Positions 35,853 to 47,034 of a stretch of DNA of 64,000 nucleotides are shown piece by piece. The notes beneath the pieces are model-generated. The model did no database searches and was not told the origin of the DNA. It saw nothing but the letters and a program-made list of their open reading frames with translations. Every line of letters starts with the position of its first letter. Position 1 is the first letter of the stretch. Position numbers and translations under genes: made by a program. This DNA comes from Dipteris shenzhenensis (taxonomy: Eukaryota > Polypodiophyta > Polypodiopsida > Gleicheniales): assembly GCA_047967505.1 (NCBI GenBank), contig CM106540.1, one strand, 5' to 3'.

Positions 35853-36042
35853 TCTTTGTCTCTATGCAATCGGCTGAAGGAGAGATGAGGGAGGGCCAAA
35901 TTTCAGAATTGGCCCACAATCGAAATTGAAGGAATTCTCCTTATTAGTATCTTGCTTGCGCGCTCTCTATCTCTATGCGACCGGTTGAAGGAGACATGCG
36001 GGAGGGCCAAATTAACGAATTGGCCTTACCTTAATCAAAATT
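35853..36042. repeat. Duplicated segment of about 90-100 bp
   Basis: 'ctctatgcaatcggctgaag' to 'gggagggccaaatt' (about 35860-35920) recurs with changes at about 35970-36035. Confidence 0.7.
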
Positions 36043-36146
36043 TAATGAATTTGCCTTAGGTTAACCAGACAATTGAGTGCACAAACAAATAAATTAAGTG
36101 AAGTGATTTTTGGCGAGTGAATAGTAAGTCTCTATAGATGACACTT

Positions 36147-36595
36147 AGACAAATGGGAAACTATCATTCTACACCTCTAGCTTTAGTTGTAAATAGGTGG
36201 TTTTACATGGATCCTTTCTCTCAGATCAAGGTGTCATGACCATGCTTTTGCACATGACTTTATAATAAGTGTGCTATAGACTACCCATAGACAAATGGGA
36301 AAAATACGGTTCTATACCTTTAGCTTTAATTGTACATAGATGGTTTTACATGGATCCTTTCTCTCATATCAAGGTGTCATGACCATGCTTTGCACATAGA
36401 CGAATGGGAAAATTCTCGTTCTATGCTTCTAGATTTGTACATAGGTGATTTTACATGGAGCCTTCTTCTCATATCAAGGTGTACTCATGTCCATGCAAGA
36501 TTAATAACCTAGTATGTCAAGGAGTACAAACAATGGGTCCCACAAAATCAAAATCAAGGTGTCATGTCATGCAAGATTAATAACCTGGTGTATTA
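36147..36595. repeat. Tandem repeat of a unit of about 105-110 bp, three copies
   Basis: Units start 'agac(a/g)aatgggaaa' at 36147, 36290 and 36398 and contain 'gg(t/a)gattttacatgga' and 'atcaaggtgtcatgaccatg'. The phrase 'aacaatgggtcccacaaaat' at about 36530 repeats one near 35500, so the repeated landscape spans about 35.4-36.6 kb. It cuts off the copia-D pol reading frame. Confidence 0.8.
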
Positions 36596-37881
36596 TCTGC
36601 TGTGTAGATGACATTCTTTTGACCTTCTAATGGTTTCATCTCTATGAAGCATTCCTAATGATTTGTCATATGAGATGATGCACCGTTGTCGATGTACCAA
36701 GGATCTTGATCTGCTTGGTCGACTTGATAGCTGAAATCCTCTTTTGAATTGCAATCAATGTCTAGATACATTGTATCAGTCTTCTGCATTTCCTCGTTTG
36801 TAAGGAACATATTCCCATGTTCATTTGCATAATGATTGTGACTAGAATGTCCACCATGATGATTTCCTCTTCCACGGAAATTCCCTCAATTGTTGTTGGA
36901 TTGATCGCCTTGGTCATACTGCTTCTTGCGGCAATATCTTTCATAGTGTCCAAACTTATGACATTAGTTGCACTGAATGTTTGACACGTTGATGGATGCA
37001 TTCCCTCGTCCTTGGAATCTTCCTCGGTTGGAATGATTTTCTCTTTGCTGATTCTGATGTTGTTGAGGATGATGCTAATTGTTGATTCTAACTTTGATGC
37101 TGATTTTATTGCTGATGATGACCACTTCTCTGGAATGATTTGCCTCTGCCTCTGCTTCTATCTGAAATGCCTGATCATCAGAATGACTTTTGCGTGCATG
37201 AATGGCCTGAGTCCTGAGTTCTTCACCAAGTAAGACTGACTGAAGTTCTTCAATGTCAGAATTTGCTGTTGAATGGCAATACTTTGGATTAGATTCTTGT
37301 ATCCCTCTCCTAGTCCATTCAGGATGACTTGAACCATTTCTACAGGATTCATAGTCTCTCCTACTTGCTGCGAGTTGATTATTGTAATCTTTGATTCTGA
37401 GTATGTAAGCATGACCAGTTTCGTTGATGTTGCGAAAACTCTAGTTGATTTGGTTTCTCAATGTGAGAATCCTGGAAGTGTTCTTGGACTCATAGAGAGC
37501 TGCGAACATATCCCATGCTTCTTTTGGTGTCTTGATGGTGTTGAGCTATCCTAGCATGACATCTTCCACATTCTGCTTGATCAGATGATATGCATACTTA
37601 TCTTTCGTATCCTATTCTGCCTGTGCTCGGGCAATGGCAAGATTTGCTACAGGTGCGGAAACTGTTGGTGTAGCTGGAGATCCCGCTGCTAGTGCTCTGA
37701 CAACAAATGGAGTAGAGCTATTGCTGGCTAGATCATCCAATGGTCTAGGTGTAGATCCATCGACATACTTCCATTTTTCCTAAAGTACAAGAATGGTCTC
37801 CATTCGGTATTTCCATGTGCTATAATTGGAGTTGTCTAGCTTAGTAGATGCCTCTAGATTGAGGTTGCTAGTCATAGACAT
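36596..37881 (-). pseudogene. Ty1-copia gag and protease remnant (copia-D)
   Basis: Starts at ATG 37881: 'MSMTSNLNLEASTKLDNSNY' then 'STWKYRMETILVL', a typical copia gag N-terminus. The first 112 codons keep one frame with three TAG stops (37780-37782, 37612-37614, 37546-37548), each readable as an original Gln. Later the frame changes more than once ('VEMVQVILNGLGEGYKNLIQ' belongs to another frame). A zinc knuckle 'CN*CHKFGHYERYC' (about 36945-36985) and a protease motif 'WYIDNGASSHMTNH' (about 36665-36710, DNG instead of the more usual DSG/DTG) follow. Everything after the protease is missing at the junction with the 36.1-36.6-kb repeats. Confidence 0.88.
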
Positions 37882-40353
37882 GGTGCAAGAAATGTACTCA
37901 AAGTGTCGTGAAAATCACTATCTGAATCAACTACAAAACACTGAGTGGATCAACTGAAATATGAACTGTTGATGAAGATAGAATTGCAATATATAATCCA
38001 ATCTATTACAAGGCTTGTGGCAAATGATACCGGGCAAGGTTGAAATAAAGTGCACAATGCTATGAAATAGCCAAAATAGGCTTTACAATGATGGCATGTG
38101 TATGTGAAATCAAATCATGTGTTATCTGCCCACTGAACAATGTCCCAATACCACTGAAGTCTACTCACTGAACTAATGAACGTCAGGTTTCAAGTAATGT
38201 GATGATGTGAAACCATATGTGAGCATAGGGACTGACTCCGAGTAGGAAATAGTCGGGAATTTTGGGCATGGCTTAGATTGGCAACTTGGATAAATTCAAA
38301 TCGTCCCCTCTGTGATGATCTAGTCTACTTTGATCTAGATCTAGCCCAACCATCGATCGATGAAAGAACAACAAATACTTTTTTTTCTTTGGTTCTTTCT
38401 ATGTGTTGGATCAGGTGCGTTGATGTAGAGGTTGATGTGTGTGAAGGAGATGGATTTATCGGCAAGGCTCAAAAGTGAGTGATATTTGCATCAAAATGTG
38501 TGCGTGATGTGACGAGCGCATAGAGCACAAAAAATTGAGCATATTTCCTTTTTGGAGTGACCTCAAATTCTTCCTGGATCAAGAGATACTAGTTGATCTA
38601 GGTGGAGGGTCAAAAAGGAGTGCAAAGTGATGATGTGGCAACTGACCAAGAGGTGTGCCAGTGGAGTAGTTGTTGATGTGTCACCTGTGTGCACATGTAA
38701 TGTGCACAGTGTGCTTGCAGGGGTACAAAGTGCCTGTAGGGGCCAGTGCTGACTGGACAACTGAGGTGGCACTAACTGACTTAACCTAGGGTCAGGTTGA
38801 CGCAACCATGGTCAGGTTAACTTAACTATGGTCAGGTTGACTATCCCAAGGTTTGACTAGTCAATGTTGATGTGGCAGATGACATGGATGCTGATGTGTC
38901 TGCTGAGGTGGCAGATATGATGACATGGCAGTCGACTGCCACGTGTTAGAATGTTGACCAAACCTATCTGTGATAACCCAGTCGTGGGTTAACTTGATCA
39001 AGGGTTGGCTTGACCAACCCTATCCACTTGTTGACCAGGGTTACAATAATTGGGTTAACTTAACCACATAAGGGGTGTGCCTTGAGGTGCCATGTGTCAT
39101 CGCAGTTGTGGTGCCACTGGGATAAGGTCGATCTACCACGTATTGCTCACTGGATGGTCAGAAGATGGTCAGAATCTACAGAGATTCTGACAAAATCTCT
39201 GTGAGATTCCGTTGATTATAGGCTGGAGCTCTTGTGGGCGACTGGTGTAAAGCGTAGAGCCCATTGGATGCCGGCGATTGGCAACTTGGAGAGGTAGAGG
39301 TGCAGCTGATTGGAGGTCTGGAGGAGTCGTCGAAGGAGGTGTGCATTCCGGGTGTGCTAGCTTGTTGTCTATGGCGGGTTATGTGGTCTGTCATTGGAAG
39401 CATCTGGCATAGTAGAACTTCGGTGTGGCAGAAGGTGTCAGGTGCTGCAGAAGATGGTAGTTGTGATCGTTGTGCTTAGCTTGTACGTAGGCCACAGTTC
39501 GTTGCGCTATGGCTCTCAAAGGTGTGTGGAGCCATCGATTTGTGAGCTAGAAGATGAAGGTCATGGGTGTAGCTGCTCGCAATTAGAGTGCTACGTAGGA
39601 GCAGTCGAGAAGGGGTTGAAGATCGCCCGTGGGCATGTTGGCACTATAGCCCAAGAAGAGGAGGCTTGTTGGGCGACTCTGGTGCTACAACCCATTGGGG
39701 AGTGGCATGATAGGTACTAGGCTATAGTCGCTTGGAGCACGTTGGATCCACCTATGCTCAAGCACTTGTAGATCCATGCTAAAGAAGTCTGCTGCAAAGT
39801 CGATAAATGAGGCTGTGAAGCTATTGCGGGCTTGCAGAGCTGTGTGTGAGCCTTACTCTGCCATCTACATAAGTGCTAGGATCCTTACTCTGTTGAGATG
39901 TTGCTAATATGTTGCACTTTGATGGATAGGCTATAGATGCATTCCTTTGCTTGTTGTGGAGGCCCTATACGACAGATTGACGGAGCTCAATAGCTTGCTA
40001 AAGGAGAGTTGGAGCCATCAAGTCTCTCACTTAGGATAGAGAGCTTTCTTTCTTCTCTCTGTGAATTAAGTGCACTCAAAAACTCTATGAAAACAGAGGG
40101 TCTTTCTCCTGAGCTTCAGAAGTAGTGTATTGTAGAGTAGACCTCTCTCTAACTTGAAGACATAAATCTCTCAAAGACAACTCTCAAAGAACTCTCTCTT
40201 TCAAAGATGGAAAGAATGGACGGAAATTCTCAATGGACGGAATTTTCTCTTTCATCAATGGAACGAAAGGATGCTTACTCAATCACTCTCAATCAATCTC
40301 GATCTATCACTCTCTCTCACATGGATCGCAATGCCTCAGTGGAAGGCAAGGTA
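37882..40353 (-). other. Unusually long leader of copia-D
   Basis: About 2.4 kb separates the primer-binding site from gag. Parts align with 44.6-46.3 kb, e.g. 'gacatggcagtcgactgcca' (about 38922) and 'ctgtgtgcacatg' (about 38683), so it is a shared part of the family. It includes degenerate repeats of 'gatgtggcagatgacatgg' and 'gtcaggttgac' type (38.78-39.05 kb) and a GC-richer core (39.2-39.85 kb). No conserved protein was recognised on either strand. Confidence 0.6.
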
Positions 40354-40365
40354 CCTCTGATACGA
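40354..40365 (-). promoter_or_regulatory. tRNA primer-binding site of copia-D
   Basis: Minus-strand TCGTATCAGAGG directly follows the LTR end. It is close to TGGTATCAGAGC, the complement of the 3' end of plant initiator-Met tRNA used by many copia elements. Confidence 0.75.
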
Positions 40366-40596
40366 TGACAAAATATGAAGAGGGGAGAGGAGAAGAGTGG
40401 AGATGATGAGGGAGGGCACAACTAGAGAGCACACCACAAATGACTAACTATACACTAGATTTAGTTGAAAATGTAGAATATATACAAACCCATTTAGGGT
40501 TAGCGTTAGGGCATCTAACCATTTCCTTTATAGCACTCTATATGTGTTAGTGCTATGCACATGTAATCACATGATGTTGAGCGTAGTCTCTCAACA
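40366..40596 (-). mobile_element. 5' LTR of copia-D (about 231 bp)
   Basis: On the minus strand it runs TGTTGAGAGACTACG ... CATATTTTGTCA with TG...CA ends, followed by the primer site. It is the same family as 46331-46585 and the 12201 LTR start. Confidence 0.85.
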
Positions 40597-40880
40597 TTAG
40601 TTTGGGAGGCAAACCATATTTCAATCCGTGATCTTTGTTGAATAAGACATTGTGAAACTTAGAATCCGATCAGTATCTCCCCCAAAAAAAAAGGTTATTT
40701 GTTATTATGCATAAAATATTATTTCTTGTTTTCACATTTCAGATTTTTTTCCATTCTTTGTAACTTTCCTAACAATAACTTGGCCCTCAAGCCATTGGTT
40801 GAGAGCTATTTTTCATTTTGGCCAAAAGGCCCCAAAATGAGCTCCCTTTTAATGCTATATCTTTTCTTTCTTTTTCTATA

Positions 40881-40911
40881 TGTGTGTGCACACGCATGCG
40901 TGCGTGTGCGC

Positions 40912-40969
<58 letters not shown>

Positions 40970-41026
40970 ATGCATGTGTGTGCATGAATGCATGCATGCA
41001 TGTGTGTGTGTGTGTGTGTGTGCATG
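40881..41026. repeat. (GT)n / GCGT-rich microsatellite
   Basis: A long GT run with 'tgcgtgcgtg' and 'atgcatgcatg' interruptions. Confidence 0.95.
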
Positions 41027-41559
41027 CAAGTGAAATAGAATCACTTATGTTGGGAGCATTCCAAATTTTGTAGGCTATAAATGTGGGGCTTAGATGTGAA
41101 TATTATGTTCTCTAAAATTTATAACATTCAGAATAAATCTAAAAATTGGGATATCCTCCAAAGGCCATGAGACACTTTTGATTCAAACAACAACATTTAT
41201 TTTAAAGGAAAAAGATTTCAAATTTTATTTCTTAAAATCCTATTTAACTCTCCAATCACTCTGAGGAAATCCATGATGTAATAAAAAAATATAAGTAGCT
41301 AATGAAACTCTAAAGATAGAACAAAAGGGACCAAGACCAATAGTACAAATGGAGTCAAAGAATATTAAAAACAAAGTCCAATGATCTTCATCGAGATTAG
41401 AGATCAATCTAAGCAAAAAAGCATAGCATCCACGTACAAAGGCCAAAGAGAGAAATAGAGAGAAAAGCATCAAGAATGCAAGAAAGTACAAGAAGATTTC
41501 CTACTCATTGAAAACTTAAAATGCCAACAATAGCATTTGAAAAAATGTCCCATGACATA

Positions 41560-42290
41560 AAGCAGATATCAAGTATTGGAGGCCACACACTATGCTTAAT
41601 ACCCGCTACAAGATGTTTGCAAAAGTACTGGCTTTGAGACTTAAGCTAAAAATGCATAACTAGATAAGGGAGAAATAGAATGGCTTCATCAAAAGGCCGA
41701 CACATTTTGGAGGCAAGCATGACTCTCTGGAAAGGCTAGAATTTGTAGAGACACAACGGCAAGATAATTTATTCCTAAGGGTATATTTTGATAAGCCCTA
41801 CGATAGAATGGAATGGGGGTTCATTCAATATTCACTCTCAAATATGGATATAAAGCCAAGGTTCCGAAGATTCTTCTAACACAAGCCAGAGCCAAGGTTG
41901 AAATTAATAGTCAGTCCTCTTAAAAATTCTCTATGAATAGGTTGATTCAGCATGGATGTCCTCTATCACCTCTTCTTGCAATAGGAGAACACGCTTTGGG
42001 CTAGCCTTATATAGGGGGCAGTTGACAATGGTAGGTGCAAGGGCATTTAGCTACCAAGTGGGTGACAAATCATGAGTCAAAAATTTGTAGATGACAGCAG
42101 TTCACCCCCCAAATGATACAAAGTCAATTGGGCAGCTATCCAGTGCCTTGACACCCTTTGCGAGGCTTTTGGTTCAAAGATTAACCATAGTAAGATAGGG
42201 ATTTTTGGTACCAAGCACCTGCCTCTAGGCTTACTCCTAGAGAAGGGCTGTAAGTGTATTCAAGAAGGGAAATATTTTTTACTATTCCCT
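41560..42290 (+). pseudogene. LINE reverse-transcriptase fragment
   Basis: Plus-strand frames show the plant LINE RT blocks in order: 'LLNTRYKMFAKVLALRLK' (about 41600-41655), 'NGFIKRPTHFGGKHDSLE' (about 41680), 'LRVYFDKPYDRMEWGFI' (about 41777-41827; motif A, usually DF.KAYD) and, after frameshifts, 'QHGCPLSPL'-like sequence (about 41950) and 'FVDDSS'-like sequence (about 42085-42100, the catalytic box region). Several stops and indels make it inactive. It has neither endonuclease nor zinc-binding domain and ends near 42290 before the CT tract. Confidence 0.8.
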
Positions 42291-42362
42291 AAGGGGTTCT
42301 CATGTATATATTCATGTTTATGTTCAATACAACATAGTGTACATGTAGCTATGTCATGTGTG

Positions 42363-42365
<3 letters not shown>

Positions 42366-42410
<45 letters not shown>

Positions 42411-42473
42411 AGGCATCCTGGAGTCTTTGAGCGAGAGATCTATGAGGTTCATTTCTTTACGAGAGAGTTTTCG

Positions 42474-42526
<53 letters not shown>

Positions 42527-42575
42527 ACAAAAGCCCTCCGTATGTGAGGCATCTTGGAGTCTTTGAGCGAGAGAT

Positions 42576-42632
<57 letters not shown>
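42366..42632. repeat. Opposed (CT)n and (GA)n arrays with duplicated linkers
   Basis: (CT)n at 42366-42406 is followed by (GA)n at about 42478-42525 and 42576-42632. The linker 'gtgaggcatc.tggagtcttt' occurs before each GA array (42408 and 42546). CT followed by GA can fold into a long hairpin. Confidence 0.9.
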
Positions 42633-42638
<6 letters not shown>

Positions 42639-42949
42639 CAAGCCCTTGTTCTATCAAGAATTAAGCCCTCCTTTTGAGACATCTTCAATCCTTCTTTAGC
42701 TCTTCTTGTAGAGCTCATTTTCCTCTTCAATTTGCTTCCAAAAGCTTATCTTTCCAAGCTATGGAGAGAAAGCTATGATTGCTTGAGTAGAGAGAGGTTT
42801 CTGTTCATTGAGAGCCCATTCCTTTGCAATATCTTCATTCATTTTTTTCTTAGGAGAGCTTAGAGATTTTAAGCTAAGAGAGATTCATTGAGAAATAGGA
42901 AGAGAGAGAGATCTAATGCCTGCTGCAATAGCCTTGATAGAAGAGAGAT

Positions 42950-43155
42950 TGTCATTTTGAGAGAGGTCAAAGGCCTTACAAAGGCTAAAAAAGCATCTCT
43001 GTTCTAGGTTAGGTAAGCCTCCTCGACCTAAATTGTCACTTTGATAGAGGTCAAAGGCCTTACAAAGGATGAAATAGCATCTCTGTTCTAGCTTAGGTAA
43101 GCCTCCTTGATCTAAAACAAGCTTAGGTAAACCTCCTTGATCTACAACAAGCTAC
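42950..43155. repeat. Tandem duplication of about 83 bp with shorter reiterations
   Basis: 'ag(a)gaggtcaaaggccttaca' and 'gcatctctgttctag.ttagg' occur twice; 'taagcctcct(c/t)gatcta' occurs three times. Confidence 0.85.
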
Positions 43156-44267
43156 AAACAATTAGCTTCAGCATGCAAGATGTTGCCAATCGACTCCTGT
43201 AACCAAGCTACTAGGCACACAAATCTAGCCTCAAGAGACAAAGAGCAAATCACATTGACACACAACAAGCGCTCCAACAGCGTCAATAGCACAAACAACC
43301 TCCACATACCTCATTGAGCATGCTAGCAACTCGACCTAAGTGGCAGTAGTGAATAATTGGCATATCATGCTCTATGCATCGAGCACCTTAGATCTACATT
43401 ATGGCTTATGTACAGGTCAACATCATCTAATCTTCGTCATCAAAACCACCTCCTAATCCATTGCAGCCACCTAGCACATAAAATGAACAAACTAAAATTC
43501 ATTTTGTTGCATTTGATGCTTTGATGTGCAGTTTAGTTGTAGACCAGCATAGCCATATAGGATATTAAAATCCACCAAGCCAAGTAAGTCATTGCCATAT
43601 TACATGATTAGTTCCCATGGGCATTGGTCCCTTCAGCTCTATCATCGGTGTACACATTCAACATTTGACACCAGCTTAGTCTCTTGGCATTTTGCAGTTC
43701 AACACATGAGTCTGACAGATGGTAGAGTTATCCTCCTTGGATTTAGGATTGGCATTCTTCGTGCACACACACATGCCACCCATCTACAATCATATTTTTT
43801 GGCATTGGTTCATGCACACATACATTAGCCTTGTACAACCTCTTGACTACTCCCGACACACAGTTGTCATCATTGTATTACAAGCTTGATCTTTGGCATA
43901 CACAGGTGTTCTTCCATCACATGACTTGGTTCATAGATTGACAAGTTTAGTGTAAGGCCCTAGTGGGTAGCATGAGCATAAGGCCCCAGTGGTGGCTTTC
44001 ACATAGTGTTCTCATGGTAAGACACTCTGGCTATAGTACACAGGTAAGCCTCTTTGCACAGAGTACCAGACCACCTCCAGCATGGAGTTATTCACATCAC
44101 ACAGTTGATGATACCGGTCATGATTCCAAATAGTGGAAAAAGAACTTACTTTCACCATTCATTGCCACATTCCAATTTATGATGTAGACTCGAGCCTCAT
44201 TGTTCTTGAGAGATTAGACACAGATGTGGAAGACATTAGCATGGATCAGCCCATAGTTCTAATCATG
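43156..44267. other. No recognisable gene
   Basis: Moderate-complexity sequence with no transposon domain found. An open frame at 43592-43828 lacks any known motif. Confidence 0.35.
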
Positions 44268-44425
44268 CACATTTGATGGTAAGCCCTTAGCACCAGGCAC
44301 ATTTGATGGTAAGCCCTCAACACAAGGCAGTCCCATTGACATTAGCTGAGTCTGATTCTAGTAATGTAGCCCTCAACACAAGGCAGTCCCATTGACATCA
44401 GTTGAGTCTGATTCTAGTAATGTAC
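44268..44425. repeat. Nested tandem duplications
   Basis: 'ccctcaacacaaggcagtcc' begins at 44314 and 44370 (56-bp period). A 30-bp unit with 'gcacatttgatggtaagccc' precedes it twice. Confidence 0.85.
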
Positions 44426-44589
44426 AACCACCATCACATTCATGCATGGATTCGACTCCATCTTTTGCACAGATGATACATGTAGGCACATGGGCTACTG
44501 TGTGCAGGTCTCATTGTGGCACCCAACCATCCACTAGGAACCTATCAGAGCCCAGAAAATGGTGGCCAAGGGGGGTAGAGGAGAGTCAC

Positions 44590-46318
44590 CCCAATTAACT
44601 AGTGATGAGGTGGCAACTGTGTGCACATGCAGGTTGCACAGTGTGCCTGCACACTGATAACTGTGCTTGCAGGGGGTCAGTGTGCCACATGGCATTGGTG
44701 ATGTGGTAGATGATGATGTCAGCAAAGGTGATGTGGCAGATGACATGGAAGCTGAGGTGGCACAAGTGATGTGTTAATGATGATGTGTTAATAATGACGT
44801 GGCCATGACATGGCCAAATGATGTGGCCTAATGACATGGATTGCCACCATGGCAAATGACATGGCAGTGTTGACTCTGACTGATGATATGGTAGTCGATG
44901 ATGACATGGCTACCACCGTGGCAACTGATGTGTCAGTGGTGACAACTGGCAGATGAGGCTCATGATGTGGTAGCCTCACAAGGCTACTGATGTGGCAATG
45001 CAAGATAAGATTACTGACATGGCAGTCGACCGCCACGTGTTAGCTGTGTGTGGTAACCCTGAGTTTTGTTATCTGCCACATGTTGCAACTTGACCACAAG
45101 GTTCACCCAACATGTGGTAGCCTAACTAAACCATGGGTTTGGAGATAAGCTCCACGTGTCGCACATGGAGATGACGACCGAATTGCCTGCAGACTATGGT
45201 AATTGGTAGCGGTGATGTAGGCGAATAGTTTCATCGTCCGGAGGTTTCGTCGGAGGTTTCATCGGCTGATGCACTCCATGGAAGAAGCCGGGAGTCTTAT
45301 GTTGTAGGTCACGGTGCTTTGGCGAAGTGTTTGGAACTCTCTGTGGAGGCTATGCCTACGATCGCTGTGCGAGTGCAACTGAAGAGCTCATTGAAGGAGC
45401 GTTGAGCTTGTTGATGCTGCCTCCTCCATCTGTAATATCCGATGGTAGAAGGTTGGCCGTGGAGCTTGCTATTTCTCTGGTTTCTGGGAAGAGCAGCTAG
45501 AGGACGAAGGACTTGCACTCGGTTGTGGACGTTTGGAGCTAGTCAGCCATCGACTGGTCATGGGCGTCATCGTTGTTTGAGCCAGCTGAGATACTGGACA
45601 TGCTGGAGCGGTTTTGGCTCTCGTAGGTAGAGCTTGGAGCTGTGGAGCAGAAGCACTAGGCTAGACCCTTAGAGCTTCCTTAGTGAGGGTGTCGCTACCT
45701 TGTAGAAGGCTACGCGTAGGCGGTCATTTTTGCGAGAGCAGCAGAGTAGTTTCGTTCGGTGGTCAATGCAGCCTTGGAGGGTGGTAGAGCCCTATTAGTC
45801 TGGCATATGGGATGATTGGGCCGACAAGAAAGTCATGGCATCTAGGTCGAGAAGATTAAGAACTAGTCTGAGATGAGCAAGAACTTTATTTCACAAACAT
45901 GATGCTCTCTTTCATGCTTGGTTGAGCCGATTGAAGCTGAAGGCACTACACAAGGTCGTCACATGCCGTGGTCACATGCAAAGATTTCTCTCAATGTGAG
46001 AACATTAAGTACTCTCTCTCTCTCTCTTTGTCTCTCTCTCACAGAAATCTCTCCACAATGAGCAAGCATGGACAGAAAATGAATGAGATTGAACACAAAA
46101 ATCTCAGTGGAAATGAATTGTAATGAACATAAATCTCTCTCTCCCTCACAAGAAACTATCATAAGCACTCAAGCAATGAACAAAAATATGGACGGAAACT
46201 TTTTAAATGGACATAAATTCTATCACTCATCGGAAATGAAGGAACTCTCGATCTCGATCTCTCAATCTCTCAATCACTCTCACAAGAAGGATGGCGCGTC
46301 AGCGGAAGGGACAACCAT
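44590..46318 (-). other. Leader region of copia-D2
   Basis: Shares with the copia-D leader the phrases 'gacatggcagtcgaccgcca' (about 45016), 'gtgtgcacatg.a' (about 44620) and 'tctctctctc...gaacaa' near the LTR. It is rich in degenerate 'gatgtggcagatgacatgg' units (44.69-45.03 kb). Gag was not found below 44.59 kb, so the element is cut off there. No coding domain was recognised. Confidence 0.55.
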
Positions 46319-46330
46319 GCTCTAATACCA
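46319..46330 (-). promoter_or_regulatory. tRNA primer-binding site of copia-D2
   Basis: Minus-strand TGGTATTAGAGC adjoins the LTR end. It differs by one base from the initiator-Met-tRNA complement TGGTATCAGAGC. Confidence 0.8.
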
Positions 46331-46585
46331 TGACAAAATATGAAGAGGGGAGAGGAGAAGAGTGGAGATGAGGAGAGAGGGCACATCTAGAGAGCACACC
46401 ACAAATGACTAACTGTACTGATGACTAACTGTACACTAGATTTAGTTGAAAATGTAGAATATATACAAACCCATTTAGGGTTAGGGTTAGGTTATCTAAC
46501 CCTTTCCTTTATAGCACTCTATAAGGTTAATGCTATGCACATAATGCACACATGATCACATGATGTTGAGCGTGAACTCTCAACA
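46331..46585 (-). mobile_element. 5' LTR of copia-D2 (about 255 bp)
   Basis: On the minus strand it runs TGTTGAGAGTTCACG ... CATATTTTGTCA. Compared with 40366-40596 it has a 22-bp duplication ('gatgactaactgtac', about 46405-46435) and scattered substitutions. The two LTRs are same-oriented and 5.7 kb apart, but each is followed by its own primer site, so they are two 5' LTRs of separate elements, not a pair. Confidence 0.85.
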
Positions 46586-46617
46586 TGGGGCCCATTCTTT
46601 TTTTATACCATGTGTTC

Positions 46618-47030
46618 TTATCCATATTCTTCTTCGTTGCTCTCATACCATATCTTTGTAAATGTTGTAGCTATCTGATGATCATCCCTACTCATGTCCG
46701 CTACTTTTTCAACCCAGAACTTCACAGTCGCATTTTCATCATTCGATGGCCAAATCGCAACAAAAAAATTGAGCTCTATCTCCACTTCTGGCATGAACTC
46801 TCTCTTTTCTCCAGATGGTTCACAAAATGGATGTGAAAGTAACGATTCAAACTCATTTCCATAGTATGGAGCTAGGCATAAGTTGTTACTAACATGTGGC
46901 CAAAACAAAGTGCATTCTTCCTCAACATTCTTCTTTCGCATTTTCTCAAGGTATTCTATCAATTCACATGTATTTTCGATATGAATGCATAGTATTGCTG
47001 CCAAGATGGGTATCTCACCATATTTCTTAC
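46618..47030 (-). pseudogene. Unrecognised gene fragment beside the copia-D2 LTR
   Basis: An open minus-strand frame of about 135 codons ('KSKKYGEIPILAAILCIHIE' ... 'KIWYESNEEEYG'). It is acidic, Glu- and Asn-rich and of normal amino-acid complexity. A TAG at about 47033 lies where 'Ala-*-Lys' could be Ala-Gln-Lys, so the frame may extend further up. It ends 33 bp before the 46585 LTR border, so the retrotransposon appears to have landed in or near it. I do not recognise the family. Confidence 0.4.
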
Positions 47031-47034
47031 TTTT

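Noticed and set aside
39264-39720. Plus-strand open frames in the copia-D leader as a gene
   Set aside because: They are antisense to the element, not conserved as frames in the related leader at 45.2-45.8 kb, and show no domain.
40366-46585. One LTR retrotransposon bounded by these two LTRs
   Set aside because: Both LTRs are followed in the same direction by their own primer-binding site, and leader sequence repeats after each. They are two 5' ends, and no polypurine tract lies before the 40.4-kb LTR.
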